The translations under genes were made by a program, and so were the position numbers. Below the pieces are notes generated by a model, which made no database searches, was not told the DNA's origin, and saw nothing but the letters and a program-made list of their open reading frames with translations. This document shows, piece after piece, positions 15,774-24,530 of a stretch of DNA of 64,000 bases (position 1 is its first letter; each line of letters begins with the position of its first letter). Origin of the DNA: Bacteroidota bacterium (lineage in GTDB: Bacteria; Bacteroidota; Bacteroidia; Cytophagales; Cyclobacteriaceae); contig JAFDYX010000028.1 of assembly GCA_018267215.1 (NCBI GenBank), positions 1 to 64,000 of the forward strand, read 5' to 3'.

Positions 15774-16733
15774 ATGTCGTTTTTATCCAATCTCTTCTCC
15801 AAAGAAAAAAAAGAATCGCTCGACCACGGTTTACAAAAATCGAAAGAGAGTTTTTTTGGCAAGCTGGGAAAAGCGCTGATCGGAAAGTCAACTATTGATG
15901 ATGAGGTGCTCGACAACTTAGAAGAAATCCTGATTTCATCGGATGTAGGTGTTGATACTACTTTAAAAATCATCAAACGGATACAAGAGCGGGTGGCTAA
16001 AGAAAAATATGTGGGCGCCCAAGAACTCGATCGCGTCCTGAAAGAAGAAGTGGCCTCCCTCCTCTCGGAAAATAACAATTCAACCGAAAGCGATTTTGAA
16101 ATACCTGCCCATGCCAAACCTTATGTTATGATGGTGGTGGGCGTAAACGGTGTGGGCAAAACTACCACCATCGGCAAACTTTCAGCCCAGTTTAAAAAAC
16201 GAGGCAAGACTGTACTATTAGGTGCTGCCGATACCTTTCGGGCTGCAGCCGTTGACCAATTGAAACTATGGGGCGAGCGCAACAACGTAGCGGTTGTATC
16301 CAAAGGAATGAATACCGACCCTTCGGCTGTGGCTTTTGAAACGGTGCAGAAAGGTGTGGAACAAAATGCCGATGTCATCATCATTGACACAGCCGGGCGC
16401 CTGCATACGAAAGTAAACCTGATGCAAGAGCTGTCGAAAATAAAACGCTCCATCGAAAAAGTATTGCCGGGGGCACCTCACGATGTGCTGCTGGTGCTGG
16501 ACGGCAGCACCGGGCAAAATGCCGTGATCCAGGCGAGAGAATTTACCAAAGCCACCGAAGTAACTTGTTTGGCCATTACTAAACTGGATGGCACCGCCAA
16601 GGGTGGTGTAGTTATCGGCATCTCCGATGAATTTAAAATTCCGGTGAAATATATTGGTGTAGGCGAGAAAACAGACGACTTGCAAGTGTTCAATAAAATG
16701 GAGTTTATTGACTCGCTCTTCCAAAAAAATTGA
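15774..16733 (+). CDS. ftsY: Signal recognition particle receptor FtsY
   Basis: A 319-residue SRP-receptor GTPase that docks SRP-ribosome complexes at the membrane. The acidic A domain is short. The NG domain shows G1 GVNGVGKTTTIGKL, DTFRAAAVDQL, DTAGRLHTK (G3), TKLDGTAKGG (G4) and the closing GVGEKTDDLQVF. ATG 15774 (MSFLSNLFSKEKKE) is preferred over a TTG two codons upstream. It ends six bases from the converging DUF6048 gene. Confidence 0.95.
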   Translation: MSFLSNLFSKEKKESLDHGLQKSKESFFGKLGKALIGKSTIDDEVLDNLEEILISSDVGVDTTLKIIKRIQERVAKEKYVGAQELDRVLKEEVASLLSENNNSTESDFEIPAHAKPYVMMVVGVNGVGKTTTIGKLSAQFKKRGKTVLLGAADTFRAAAVDQLKLWGERNNVAVVSKGMNTDPSAVAFETVQKGVEQNADVIIIDTAGRLHTKVNLMQELSKIKRSIEKVLPGAPHDVLLVLDGSTGQNAVIQAREFTKATEVTCLAITKLDGTAKGGVVIGISDEFKIPVKYIGVGEKTDDLQVFNKMEFIDSLFQKN

Positions 16734-16739
16734 AGCTGT

Positions 16740-17429
16740 CTATTTTCTTGCCGCAGGCTTTTCCTTCTTCCAGGCAAAACGCCAAAATATCTGATAATCA
16801 AAACCCCACCAGGGTGTACGGCCAACAATGCCGTAACCGGGCATATCGTAAGGTGCAAAAGCCGATGAGTTATTTTTTTCTGAAGGTGCAAATTTTATGC
16901 GCGCGGTGTAGCCCGTCCACAACTCTTTCCAGACTTTAACACGCAAGCCTGTTGTTAACTCTGCCCAACTGCCCGTTACGTGTGCATTGGTTTGGTGGAC
17001 TGTAACCGGTAAAAATAAATTAGGCGAACTGTCTATGAATGTCAGGTTTTCGTGAAAGAAAGAGCGCCCATACCGAAAGCCTATAAAGAACATATTTTTG
17101 TCGGGGTCTTTGCCTAACAAATTGATATCTACGCCTACGCGAAAATAATTTCCTGAATTAGCATAAGAGCCATTGGTAATAGGAACATTTTTTGCCCACG
17201 AGCCTATATCTATTGTGGGATAATAATTGCGCAAATCCATATCGGCATTTACCTCCCATCCTTTGAAGGCCGGGCCGGCAAATGTTTTTCCCAGACTAAT
17301 CAAATCCGTGGCTACGCGTATGCCCGTTGGTTTATAACTCTGCTCAGCCAGCGGTATCGGCTTCCTGTCTTGAGCCCACACCACCCCAACACACCACACA
17401 CTAAAAATAAAACTGATAGTTAAGCGCAT
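16740..17429 (-). CDS. DUF6048 family protein
   Basis: A 229-residue secreted protein of the Bacteroidota-specific DUF6048 family. A signal peptide (MRLTISFIFSVWCVGVVWAQ) precedes a mature part with beta-barrel-like features: FKGWEVNADMDLRNYYPTI, FFIGFRYGRSFF, ELTTGLRVKVWKELW and the closing WWGFDYQIFWRFAW. An eight-strand outer-membrane barrel is plausible but unproven. ATG 17429 is used because longer in-frame starts run through the DUF6452 gene and lose the signal peptide. It overlaps the 3' end of the DUF6452 gene by 29 bases, so the two are coupled. Confidence 0.78.
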   Translation of the reverse strand: MRLTISFIFSVWCVGVVWAQDRKPIPLAEQSYKPTGIRVATDLISLGKTFAGPAFKGWEVNADMDLRNYYPTIDIGSWAKNVPITNGSYANSGNYFRVGVDINLLGKDPDKNMFFIGFRYGRSFFHENLTFIDSSPNLFLPVTVHQTNAHVTGSWAELTTGLRVKVWKELWTGYTARIKFAPSEKNNSSAFAPYDMPGYGIVGRTPWWGFDYQIFWRFAWKKEKPAARK

Positions 17430-17883
17430 AATTTTGTGTGGCAGGATCCTTAAGAAGAAAATTATTAAAAGCTTTAAAAGAAAGCGACTTGCTGACTTTA
17501 ATGGCGTTGAGATTAGAATAAAATTTGTAGGCTCCACAGTCTTTACCCAATACTTTAGTTTGAGCATTATATGTTACAATCAGTGTATCTGCCGGAATAT
17601 TCTGAGTGCTGTCTGCACTATTAATCCTCTTAAAAATGTAAGAGGTGGTATCATGAGCTATATCTAAAGGAAGCAGAAGGTTTGTAACGGGTGCAGAAAA
17701 TTTAAAAATTGAATCCGTTCCGCTGACAGTTACATTCATAAAGTACACAGAGGTATCAAGCGAAGTATTTGTTTTCTTTTTAAACTGAATATACATCTGA
17801 TTGGTAGCCCGCACCAAGCAATCGCCTTCGCTGAAGCAACTGCCGAAAAGTGCCACTATCAATAACAACCCAATATATTTCAT
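17401..17883 (-). CDS. DUF6452 family lipoprotein
   Basis: A 160-residue protein starting MKYIGLLLIVALFGSCFSEG; LFGSC is a lipobox, so it is a lipoprotein. The mature part is beta-rich, with VTVSGTDSIFKFSAPVTNLLLP and YNAQTKVLGKDCGAYKFY. It fits the Bacteroidota DUF6452 family that accompanies DUF6048. A -7-like TATATTTG (17890-17897) places the transcription start only a few bases before the ATG, so the message may be almost leaderless. The pair lies opposite rimO. Function unknown; an outer-membrane lipoprotein/barrel pair is a reasonable inference. Confidence 0.77.
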   Translation of the reverse strand: MKYIGLLLIVALFGSCFSEGDCLVRATNQMYIQFKKKTNTSLDTSVYFMNVTVSGTDSIFKFSAPVTNLLLPLDIAHDTTSYIFKRINSADSTQNIPADTLIVTYNAQTKVLGKDCGAYKFYSNLNAIKVSKSLSFKAFNNFLLKDPATQNYALNYQFYF

Positions 17884-17889
17884 AGCCTG

Positions 17890-17897
17890 CAAATATA
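17890..17897 (-). promoter_or_regulatory. Probable -7 element of DUF6452-DUF6048
   Basis: Minus-strand TATATTTG fits TAnnTTTG and ends seven bases before the start codon. No good TTG is found at the expected distance upstream. Confidence 0.42.
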
Positions 17898-17926
17898 GGG
17901 TAGTCTGCCGCTCCGTCCATTTTTTG

Positions 17927-17934
17927 TACCTTTG
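17927..17934 (+). promoter_or_regulatory. Probable -7 element of rimO
   Basis: TACCTTTG is a perfect TAnnTTTG; 19 bases upstream stands CTG rather than TTG. It overlaps a possible TTG start at 17932, so translation must begin further on, at TTG 17956. Confidence 0.5.
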
Positions 17935-17955
17935 TCCACTCAATTTTTTTTTAGT

Positions 17956-19263
17956 TTGAAAACAAAAAATACCCGAAAAAACAAAGTAAATATTGTTACG
18001 CTGGGGTGCTCTAAGAACCAGGTTGATAGCGAGGTGCTGCTGACCCAGCTTCGAGGCAACCAGATAGAGGCCACGCATGAAGCCGCCCAAGACGATGCCA
18101 ACATTGTGGTAATCAATACCTGCGGATTTATTGACAACGCCAAACAAGAATCAATTGATACCATCCTTCGCTATGTGGAGGCTAAGGAAGAAGGGCTGGT
18201 AGAAAAGGTGTACGTTACAGGCTGCCTTTCGCAACGCTACAAAGACGATCTGGAAAAAGAGATACCCAAAGTAGATGCCTGGTTTGGCACGCGCGATCTT
18301 TCGCGGTTGCTCAAACAGCTGAATGCCAATTACAAACACGAACTGGTAGGCGAACGCATCCTCACTAACCCCAGTCATTTTGCATACCTGAAAATATCGG
18401 AAGGGTGCGATCGTCCCTGCTCCTTCTGTGCCATTCCGCTGATGCGGGGCGGCCACATTTCCAGACCGATAGACGAATTGGTGCTCGAAGCCAAAAACTT
18501 GGCACGAAACGGCACGAAAGAACTGTTGCTCATAGCACAAGACTCTACCTACTACGGGCTCGATCTCTACAAAAAAAGAAATCTGGCTGAGTTGCTGAAA
18601 AATTTATCAGACGTAGAAGGTATTGAATGGATACGGCTGCACTACGCCTTCCCTGCGGGCTTCCCGTTAGATGTTTTGGATGTGATGGCCGAACGCCAAA
18701 ACATTTGCAACTATTTGGACATACCGCTTCAGCATGCATCTACCGAAATGTTGCAACTGATGAGGCGCGGCACCACACGCGAAAAGACAGAAGCCCTGTT
18801 GCAAACCGTTCGCGAAAAAGTGCCGGGTATAGCCATACGCACTACGTTAATTGCCGGCCACCCGGGCGAAACACAAAAACATTTCGATGAGATGATGCGG
18901 TTTGTAGAACAATCGCGGTTCGACAGGCTGGGCGTGTTTGCCTACTCGCATGAAGAAAACACCCATTCTTTTTCGTTGAAAGACGATGTGCCCGACAAAA
19001 TAAAACAAAATCGATTGGCACAATTGATGGAGCTACAGCAAGGTATTTCGCTCGAACTTAACCAAGCCAAGATCGGAAAAACATTTCGGGTGCTGGTAGA
19101 TCGCAAGGAAGAAGGAACGTATATCGGGCGAACTGAATTTGATTCTCCCGAAGTGGACAATGAAGTGGTGTTGACTTCCACGGACTATCTGCGCCTGGGT
19201 GATTTTGTAAATGCCAAAGTAACAAGCGCGGGCGAGTTCGATCTCTATGCAGAGGTTATTTAA
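17956..19263 (+). CDS. rimO: Ribosomal protein S12 methylthiotransferase RimO
   Basis: A radical-SAM methylthiotransferase (435 residues from TTG 17956) that adds a methylthio group to a conserved Asp of ribosomal protein S12. N-terminal UPF0004 Cys are in VTLGCSKNQVDSEVLL, INTCGFI and VTGCLSQRY. The radical SAM cluster is CDRPCSFC. A C-terminal TRAM domain begins near GKTFRVLVDRKEEG. I choose TTG 17956 (MKTKNTRKNKVNIVTLG) because the -7 element covers the upstream TTG at 17932. The target Asp in S12 is present in this window (rpsL, Asp89). Confidence 0.93.
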   Translation: MKTKNTRKNKVNIVTLGCSKNQVDSEVLLTQLRGNQIEATHEAAQDDANIVVINTCGFIDNAKQESIDTILRYVEAKEEGLVEKVYVTGCLSQRYKDDLEKEIPKVDAWFGTRDLSRLLKQLNANYKHELVGERILTNPSHFAYLKISEGCDRPCSFCAIPLMRGGHISRPIDELVLEAKNLARNGTKELLLIAQDSTYYGLDLYKKRNLAELLKNLSDVEGIEWIRLHYAFPAGFPLDVLDVMAERQNICNYLDIPLQHASTEMLQLMRRGTTREKTEALLQTVREKVPGIAIRTTLIAGHPGETQKHFDEMMRFVEQSRFDRLGVFAYSHEENTHSFSLKDDVPDKIKQNRLAQLMELQQGISLELNQAKIGKTFRVLVDRKEEGTYIGRTEFDSPEVDNEVVLTSTDYLRLGDFVNAKVTSAGEFDLYAEVI

Positions 19264-19406
19264 AAGCCTGGTGGGTTTTTTGTTAAAAGATTCTTAACGG
19301 CAGTGCCGGAAGTGCGATAGCAATAATTTTTTTCTTGTCAGAACAAAAAGAATCATAAATTCGTTATCGGCCTAATGACTTACTTTACCTCTTTTTGCCA
19401 CTGTCT

Positions 19407-20966
19407 ATGAAGCTGCACTCTCTGCCGTTGCGCGAAACACATTCTTTCTCGTCATTTTTTCTTGATTACATTTCTCAGCATCATACTTTAGAAAATTTTT
19501 ACCATCGCTTTCCTAACATCCAAAATTTTGAAGGGCAGATAGCCGAAAAAAAATCATTCTCTGGACAAAACAGAACCACTCTCTGCCAATCTCTTCAACA
19601 GCAATATGAAGGAATCAAAGTATTGCCGGCTGTAGAATCTAACCTCAGTTCTCTTAAAGACTCAAAAACTTTCACTGTTACTACAGGCCACCAGCTTTGT
19701 ATTATGACGGGGCCACTTTATTTCATCTACAAAATCGTAACGGTTATCAATGCCTGCAAAAAACTGAAAGCACATTATCCTGATTATCATTTTGTGCCCG
19801 TGTATTGGATGGCCAGCGAAGATCATGACTATGACGAGATCAAATCGTTTCGGCTGAATGGCAAAAAATATTCGTGGGAGACTCAACAAACCGGAGCCGT
19901 AGGAAGGTTCGATCCCAAAAGTTTGGCAATATTAATAGATGAGTTGCCGGGCGATATGCAGCTTTTTAAAAATGCCTATGTAAAAAATAAAACACTGGCA
20001 CAAGCTACTCGCCACCTCGTTAACGAACTGTTTGGCCACGAAGGATTGATCGTAGTAGATGGAGATGATCGCCAACTTAAATCACTTTTTAAAAATGTAA
20101 TAGCTGATGATTTGTTTCGCCACACACCCAAGCAACTGGTTGAAGAAAAAAATAATCAATTAAAAAATTCCGGTTATCACCCACAGGTTTTTGCCCGCGA
20201 TATCAACTTTTTTTATTTAAACAACAATGTCAGGCAACGGATAGAAAAAACCGGAGATCATTATTCGGTGTTGGAAACTGATTTAAAATTTTCTTCAGAT
20301 GAAATCAACCGGTTGATTGAAGCTTCTCCGGAGCAGTTCAGCCCAAATGTTATTTTGCGGCCGCTCTATCAGGAAACCATTCTTCCCAACCTTGCCTATG
20401 CGGGCGGCCCTGCCGAAGTAGTGTATTGGCTGCAGATGAAGGGCATGTTCGATCATTTTCACATTCCTTTCCCAATCCTGATGCCGCGCAATTTTGCTGC
20501 CGTGATGGACGAACCTACACGAAAAAAATTTCTGAAATCTGGACTTGAACTGAAAGATTTATTTGAAGAAAAAAATTATTTATTCAACCACTGGATCGTG
20601 AAAAATTCGCAAGCAGATCTATCTCTTCAAAAAGAAATAGAGTTGCTGAAACAAATTTTTGAAGTTGTAAAGAAGAAAGCCACACAAATTGATTCCACCT
20701 TATCTCAACACACCGAAGCGCAGACTCATCTGTTAACAAAAAAACTGGAAGGCATCGAACAAAAAATGTTGCGGGCCGAAAAGCGCAAGCAGGCCGACCA
20801 TCTCCGCCAACTGGAGACCATAAAAGATTTTCTCTTTCCCAATGGAAGTCCGCAAGAACGAACCGACAACTTTTTAAACTTTTATCAGGCCGATCGTCAG
20901 TTTATCCAAAAACTGATTCAGCATCTCGATCCATTCGATTTCCGGTTTAATGTCCTCGAACTTTAA
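19407..20966 (+). CDS. bshC: Bacillithiol biosynthesis cysteine ligase BshC
   Basis: A 519-residue protein of the BshC family, the putative ligase adding Cys to glucosaminyl-malate in the last step of bacillithiol synthesis. Family features: TVTTGHQLCIMTGPLYFIYK (about 90), FVPVYWMASEDHDYDEIKSF (about 130), the NVILRPLYQETILPNLAY region followed by GGPAEVVYWLQ (about 330), and a C-terminal coiled coil (about 420-470). The start is ATG 19407. BshA and BshB are not in the window. It converges with the glutamate-synthase-like gene, 22 bases apart. Confidence 0.93.
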   Translation: MKLHSLPLRETHSFSSFFLDYISQHHTLENFYHRFPNIQNFEGQIAEKKSFSGQNRTTLCQSLQQQYEGIKVLPAVESNLSSLKDSKTFTVTTGHQLCIMTGPLYFIYKIVTVINACKKLKAHYPDYHFVPVYWMASEDHDYDEIKSFRLNGKKYSWETQQTGAVGRFDPKSLAILIDELPGDMQLFKNAYVKNKTLAQATRHLVNELFGHEGLIVVDGDDRQLKSLFKNVIADDLFRHTPKQLVEEKNNQLKNSGYHPQVFARDINFFYLNNNVRQRIEKTGDHYSVLETDLKFSSDEINRLIEASPEQFSPNVILRPLYQETILPNLAYAGGPAEVVYWLQMKGMFDHFHIPFPILMPRNFAAVMDEPTRKKFLKSGLELKDLFEEKNYLFNHWIVKNSQADLSLQKEIELLKQIFEVVKKKATQIDSTLSQHTEAQTHLLTKKLEGIEQKMLRAEKRKQADHLRQLETIKDFLFPNGSPQERTDNFLNFYQADRQFIQKLIQHLDPFDFRFNVLEL

Positions 20967-20988
20967 TCTCAACAACAGAACTTTTTTA

Positions 20989-22479
20989 TTACGCAGAATT
21001 AGGTGCTATGCCCCACTTATTCATATCGGCATGGGCAAAATCTGAAATATATTTTTCAGGAATAGAGCCGTTGCGCATGGCGCCAATTTTTACCGATGGA
21101 AAAATTGCTTCGTAGCTCAGCATCTGGTTAAGCGACACACGCCTGTAGATATGAGAGCGCGTGATATTTTTCATTTCATCTAATCCGGATGCTCCCAGCA
21201 ACTCTACAAAGCTTTTAACGGTAGCTTCATGAAAGTTGGCCAGGCGCACTTTCTTATCATCTACCACTAAGCCCACCGTCAACTCGGGATCTTGTGTAGC
21301 AATACCTGTTGGGCATCGGTTAGTGTTGCACAGCAATGCCTGTATGCAGCCAATGGCAATCATCATGGCACGGGCCGAGTTGCAGGCATCAGCGCCCAGC
21401 GCAATAGCGCGAGCAATATGAAAGCCTGTGTTAATTTTACCCGAAGCAATAATTTTTATATGCTGGCGAATATCCAATCCATTTAAAATGTTGGTAACAA
21501 AATCAAGTCCGTCCAACAACGGGGCGCCCACATAATTAGAAAACTCTTGCGGAGCAGCCCCTGTGCCACCCTCTCCTCCATCTACTGTAATAAAATCAGG
21601 GTAAATATCGAGGTGTATCATGGCCTTGCAGATGGCGATGAATTCGTTTTTGTGACCGATGCACAATTTGAAGCCAACGGGTTTGCCGCCCGACAAGTCG
21701 CGCAGTTTTTTGATGAACTGCACCATCTCCATTGGAGTGTTAAATGCCGAGTGATAAGGTGGAGACGACACTTTGGTATGTGGCTTTACATGACGGATTT
21801 TGGCAATCTCTTCGGTATTTTTTGAGGCCGGCAAAATTCCGCCATGGCCGGGTTTGGCTCCTTGCGAAATTTTCAGTTCAATCATTTTTACATGTGGGTG
21901 TTTTGCTTTTTCAGCAAACAGTTCTGAACTGAAATTTCCCACTTCATCGCGGCAGCCGAAGTAGCCCGTGCCGATTTGCCAGATCAGATCGCCCCCGTGT
22001 TTCAGGTGGTAAGGGCTTAGCCCGCCCTCGCCCGTGTTGTGAGCAAAGCCTCCAATTTTTGCACCGCCATTCATGGCCTCCACCGCCTGCGAGCTGAGAG
22101 AACCATAACTCATGGCCGAGATATTCAAAACACTGGCGGCATAAGGTTGTTTGCAATCTTTATTTCCGATCTGCACGCGCGGATCCTGATTGAGCGTTTC
22201 AAATGCCTTCGGGGCGATGGAGTGACACATCCATTCATAACCCTCGGCATATACATCGAGTTGTGTGCCAAATGGAATAGTCTCTAATTCTTTTTTGGCG
22301 CGTTGGTAAATTACATTTCTGTCCACGCGGTGAATAGGGCGGCCGTCAATATCTGATTCAATAAAATACTGATACATCTTTGGCCGTAGTTCTTCCAGCA
22401 CATAACGAAGCCTACCCAACAGTGGGAAGATTCTTCTCACCGTGTGCCTTTTTTGAAGCATGTCCTGATAGCCCATCAT
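20989..22479 (-). CDS. FMN-binding glutamate synthase-like protein (main reading frame)
   Basis: A 496-residue protein with the FMN-binding barrel of glutamate synthase large subunits but no glutamine amidotransferase domain. Visible: FGTQLDVYAEGYEWMCHSIAP, NISAMSYGSLSSQAVEAMNG with GAKIGGFAHNTGEGGLSPYH, the loop LKISQGAKPGHGG, FITVDGGEGGTGAAPQEFSN and the Cys-rich CIQALLCNTNRCPTGIATQ. These form the FMN and likely iron-sulfur sites. Homologues normally begin with a membrane anchor followed directly by YDMLQ; here the matching anchor (22480-22594) is in another frame. Starting at 22479 gives a soluble protein; a one-base slip in an A/T tract would restore the full form. In vivo substrate unknown. 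Confidence 0.85.
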   Translation of the reverse strand: MMGYQDMLQKRHTVRRIFPLLGRLRYVLEELRPKMYQYFIESDIDGRPIHRVDRNVIYQRAKKELETIPFGTQLDVYAEGYEWMCHSIAPKAFETLNQDPRVQIGNKDCKQPYAASVLNISAMSYGSLSSQAVEAMNGGAKIGGFAHNTGEGGLSPYHLKHGGDLIWQIGTGYFGCRDEVGNFSSELFAEKAKHPHVKMIELKISQGAKPGHGGILPASKNTEEIAKIRHVKPHTKVSSPPYHSAFNTPMEMVQFIKKLRDLSGGKPVGFKLCIGHKNEFIAICKAMIHLDIYPDFITVDGGEGGTGAAPQEFSNYVGAPLLDGLDFVTNILNGLDIRQHIKIIASGKINTGFHIARAIALGADACNSARAMMIAIGCIQALLCNTNRCPTGIATQDPELTVGLVVDDKKVRLANFHEATVKSFVELLGASGLDEMKNITRSHIYRRVSLNQMLSYEAIFPSVKIGAMRNGSIPEKYISDFAHADMNKWGIAPNSA

Positions 22480-22594
22480 TGTCAGCAGGAGGACAACAGC
22501 AAAAAAAACATACCAGTTGCGGTTTAAAAAAAATGGAGAGTGCCAGCGTAACCAGCAACAACAGGCCGGAGATCAGAATAAATTTTTTGCGCAT
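22480..22594 (-). other. Out-of-frame membrane anchor of the glutamate synthase-like protein
   Basis: Minus-strand ATG 22594 encodes MRKKFILISGLLLLVTLALS, a membrane helix like the one opening full-length homologues. After it the reading frame departs from that of the main protein. Removing one base from the A8 tract at 22526-22533 continues it as IFLNRNWYVFFAVVLLLT straight into MMGYQDMLQKRHT. Removing one base from a second A8 tract at 22501-22508 also works. Sequencing error, mutation or slippage are all possible. Confidence 0.75.
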
Positions 22595-22837
22595 ATAAAA
22601 AAATTTAGCTGCGTTTGTTTTTCTATCTGTAAATATAAGTGTTATGGTTGCTGACTAACAACTCAATTCAGAGAAGATGTTGATGAAAGATAGCGTGCTA
22701 CAAACTGTACAGCGCATGATAGTTAACAACTTTTCTCAGCGGAGTCTCCTCAAGGATGAATGAATGGAGAAGGATTGTACAGAATTTGTCGGTGTAGATT
22801 TAACGAAGTAGATTGTGCTTCGAAAAATTTTGAGATA

Positions 22838-23404
22838 GTGACAAAACAAGAAGCGCGGTCTATTTATCTAAAAAAAAGGTTGGCTCTTTCTAAAGAAGAA
22901 ATTGAAAGAGGCAGCCTGCAACTTTGTGATCGGCTCTGCCAGTCGTTTGATTTGAAACCGGCCACCGTCATCCACACCTTCTTTCCGATCGCATCAAAAA
23001 ATGAACCTGACACATGGCGAATCATAGAAAAGCTACAAACTGACTTTCCTGCTGTACTGATTTCTATACCAAAAATGGATGGAGATCGGTTAGTAAATTA
23101 TTATTTCAAAAACCGTCAACAACTTGCCCTGAACCCATGGGGGATAGCGGAGCCGGCAAGCGGAGAAATAACACCTCCTCAAAAAATTGATATCGTCATC
23201 GTGCCCCTGCTGGCCTTTGATGAAAGCGGCCACCGGGTAGGCTACGGAAAAGGTTTTTACGACCGGTTTCTGCAAACTTGCCGAAAGGATTGTAAACGAA
23301 TCGGATTGTCTTTCTTTCCGCCTGTCGCAATAATTGATGACACCACCCCAACCGACATCCGACTGACGCATTGCCTCACGCCCGAAAAAATTTATACATT
23401 TTAA
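22838..23404 (+). CDS. 5-formyltetrahydrofolate cyclo-ligase
   Basis: A 188-residue enzyme (MTHFS family) that converts 5-formyl-THF to 5,10-methenyl-THF with ATP. The N-terminus TKQEARSIYLKKRLALS, the middle SIPKMDGDRLVNYYF, the substrate motif PLLAFDESGHRVGYGKGFYD and the end RLTHCLTPEKIYTF are typical. I start at GTG 22838, which gives the normal family length; an ATG at 22760 would add a Cys-rich stretch with no family resemblance. Its TAA overlaps the stop of the converging agmatine deiminase gene within TTAA (23401-23404). Confidence 0.88.
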   Translation: MTKQEARSIYLKKRLALSKEEIERGSLQLCDRLCQSFDLKPATVIHTFFPIASKNEPDTWRIIEKLQTDFPAVLISIPKMDGDRLVNYYFKNRQQLALNPWGIAEPASGEITPPQKIDIVIVPLLAFDESGHRVGYGKGFYDRFLQTCRKDCKRIGLSFFPPVAIIDDTTPTDIRLTHCLTPEKIYTF

Positions 23405-24444
23405 ATGGCCGGCTCTTGCTGGCTCAGGCAGTGGAACGAACCCAGCCCCCAAATAATATCGGTAGAGTCGAGACCAATTACCTGACGAGAAGGGAAACAC
23501 TGCTGCAAAATGGCAAGCGCTTTGTCGTCATTCTTACAATTGAAAACGGGCGTTACCACATACTTATTCGAAATATAAAAATTGGCGTAAGATGCAGGCA
23601 GCCGCTGGCCTTCATATATTACCGGCAGCGGCATGGGCAACTCCACAATTTTTACCGACCTGCCGTTTTCTAATTTCATCTTTTCGAGCAACGCCACATT
23701 GTCTTTCAGCGGCTTGTAGTTTTCGTCACTTTTATCGTCCTCCACAACCGTTACCACCGTCTCTTCATCCGTAAAGCGGGTGATGTCATCAATGTGGCCA
23801 TCGGTATCATCGCCCACGATGCCATCGCCCAGCCACAGTACATGGGTGGCTCCGTAGAAGTCCATCAAATATTTTTCAATCTGCTGCTGACTCAACTGCG
23901 GGTTTCTGTTTTTGTTGAGCAGGCAAGAGGTGGTGGTGAGCACCGTACCTTTTCCGTTAAACTCAACCGAGCCGCCCTCCATCACTATGCCGGGCTTGGC
24001 CAGCGGCAACTTTAAATGTTGCGCAATGGAGATAGGTATTTCATTGTCTAAATCGAACGGAGGATATTTTCCGCCCCAGGCATTATAATTCCATTTTACC
24101 ACCATCTTCTTTTTTTCTTTCGGGTTGATTAAAAAAGCTGGGCCGTGGTCGCGGCACCAGGCATCGTTGGTGGGATGAAATAAAAACGCAACATTAGTCA
24201 GGTTGGTGCCGGCCCTCAGCAAATGGGCTGTTGCCTTTTGCTTCATGGTTTCATCGGCCACGTTGATGCAAACAATTTCACCTTCGGCAACCCGTTTTAC
24301 AAATTCTGCATAGACCGGAAAAATACTTTCCAGCTTACCCGGCCAGCTTGCTTCTTTGTGCGGCCAGCTGAGCCATGTGGCATCGTGTTTTACAAATTCT
24401 GCCGGAAAATAAAAGCCGAGTTCTTTAGGTGTCTTTGTTTGCAT
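23401..24444 (-). CDS. aguA: Agmatine deiminase family protein
   Basis: A 347-codon enzyme of the peptidyl-arginine-deiminase-like (PAD_porph) family that converts agmatine to N-carbamoylputrescine and ammonia. Motifs: ATWLSWPHKEASWPG, NDAWCRDHGPAFLI, GNVEGG-like VMEGGSVEFNGKG, DDTDGHIDDITRF and the catalytic Cys in GLGSFHCLSQQ at the C-terminus. The start at 24444 (MQTKTPKELGFYFP) fits the family; the frame is open to 24525 but that part overlaps the terminator region. A partner N-carbamoylputrescine amidase is not present here. It lies downstream of the DUF2911 gene but separated by a terminator. Confidence 0.88.
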   Translation of the reverse strand: MQTKTPKELGFYFPAEFVKHDATWLSWPHKEASWPGKLESIFPVYAEFVKRVAEGEIVCINVADETMKQKATAHLLRAGTNLTNVAFLFHPTNDAWCRDHGPAFLINPKEKKKMVVKWNYNAWGGKYPPFDLDNEIPISIAQHLKLPLAKPGIVMEGGSVEFNGKGTVLTTTSCLLNKNRNPQLSQQQIEKYLMDFYGATHVLWLGDGIVGDDTDGHIDDITRFTDEETVVTVVEDDKSDENYKPLKDNVALLEKMKLENGRSVKIVELPMPLPVIYEGQRLPASYANFYISNKYVVTPVFNCKNDDKALAILQQCFPSRQVIGLDSTDIIWGLGSFHCLSQQEPAI

Positions 24445-24530
24445 GGATACAAATTTCAAATTACAGATTATATACTCCGGTTTGAAGTTTGCAATCTGTC
24501 GTGTGTTTTCGTTTGCAAAATACAAATAAA

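Noticed and set aside
17430-17567. Longer start for the DUF6048 protein
   Set aside because: The extension lies inside the DUF6452 gene and would bury the signal peptide.
22412-22594. Independent 60-residue membrane protein starting MRKKFILISG
   Set aside because: Its first 20 residues match the anchor of the glutamate synthase-like family and the remainder is an out-of-frame Cys-rich tail, so it is the displaced N-terminus, not a separate gene.
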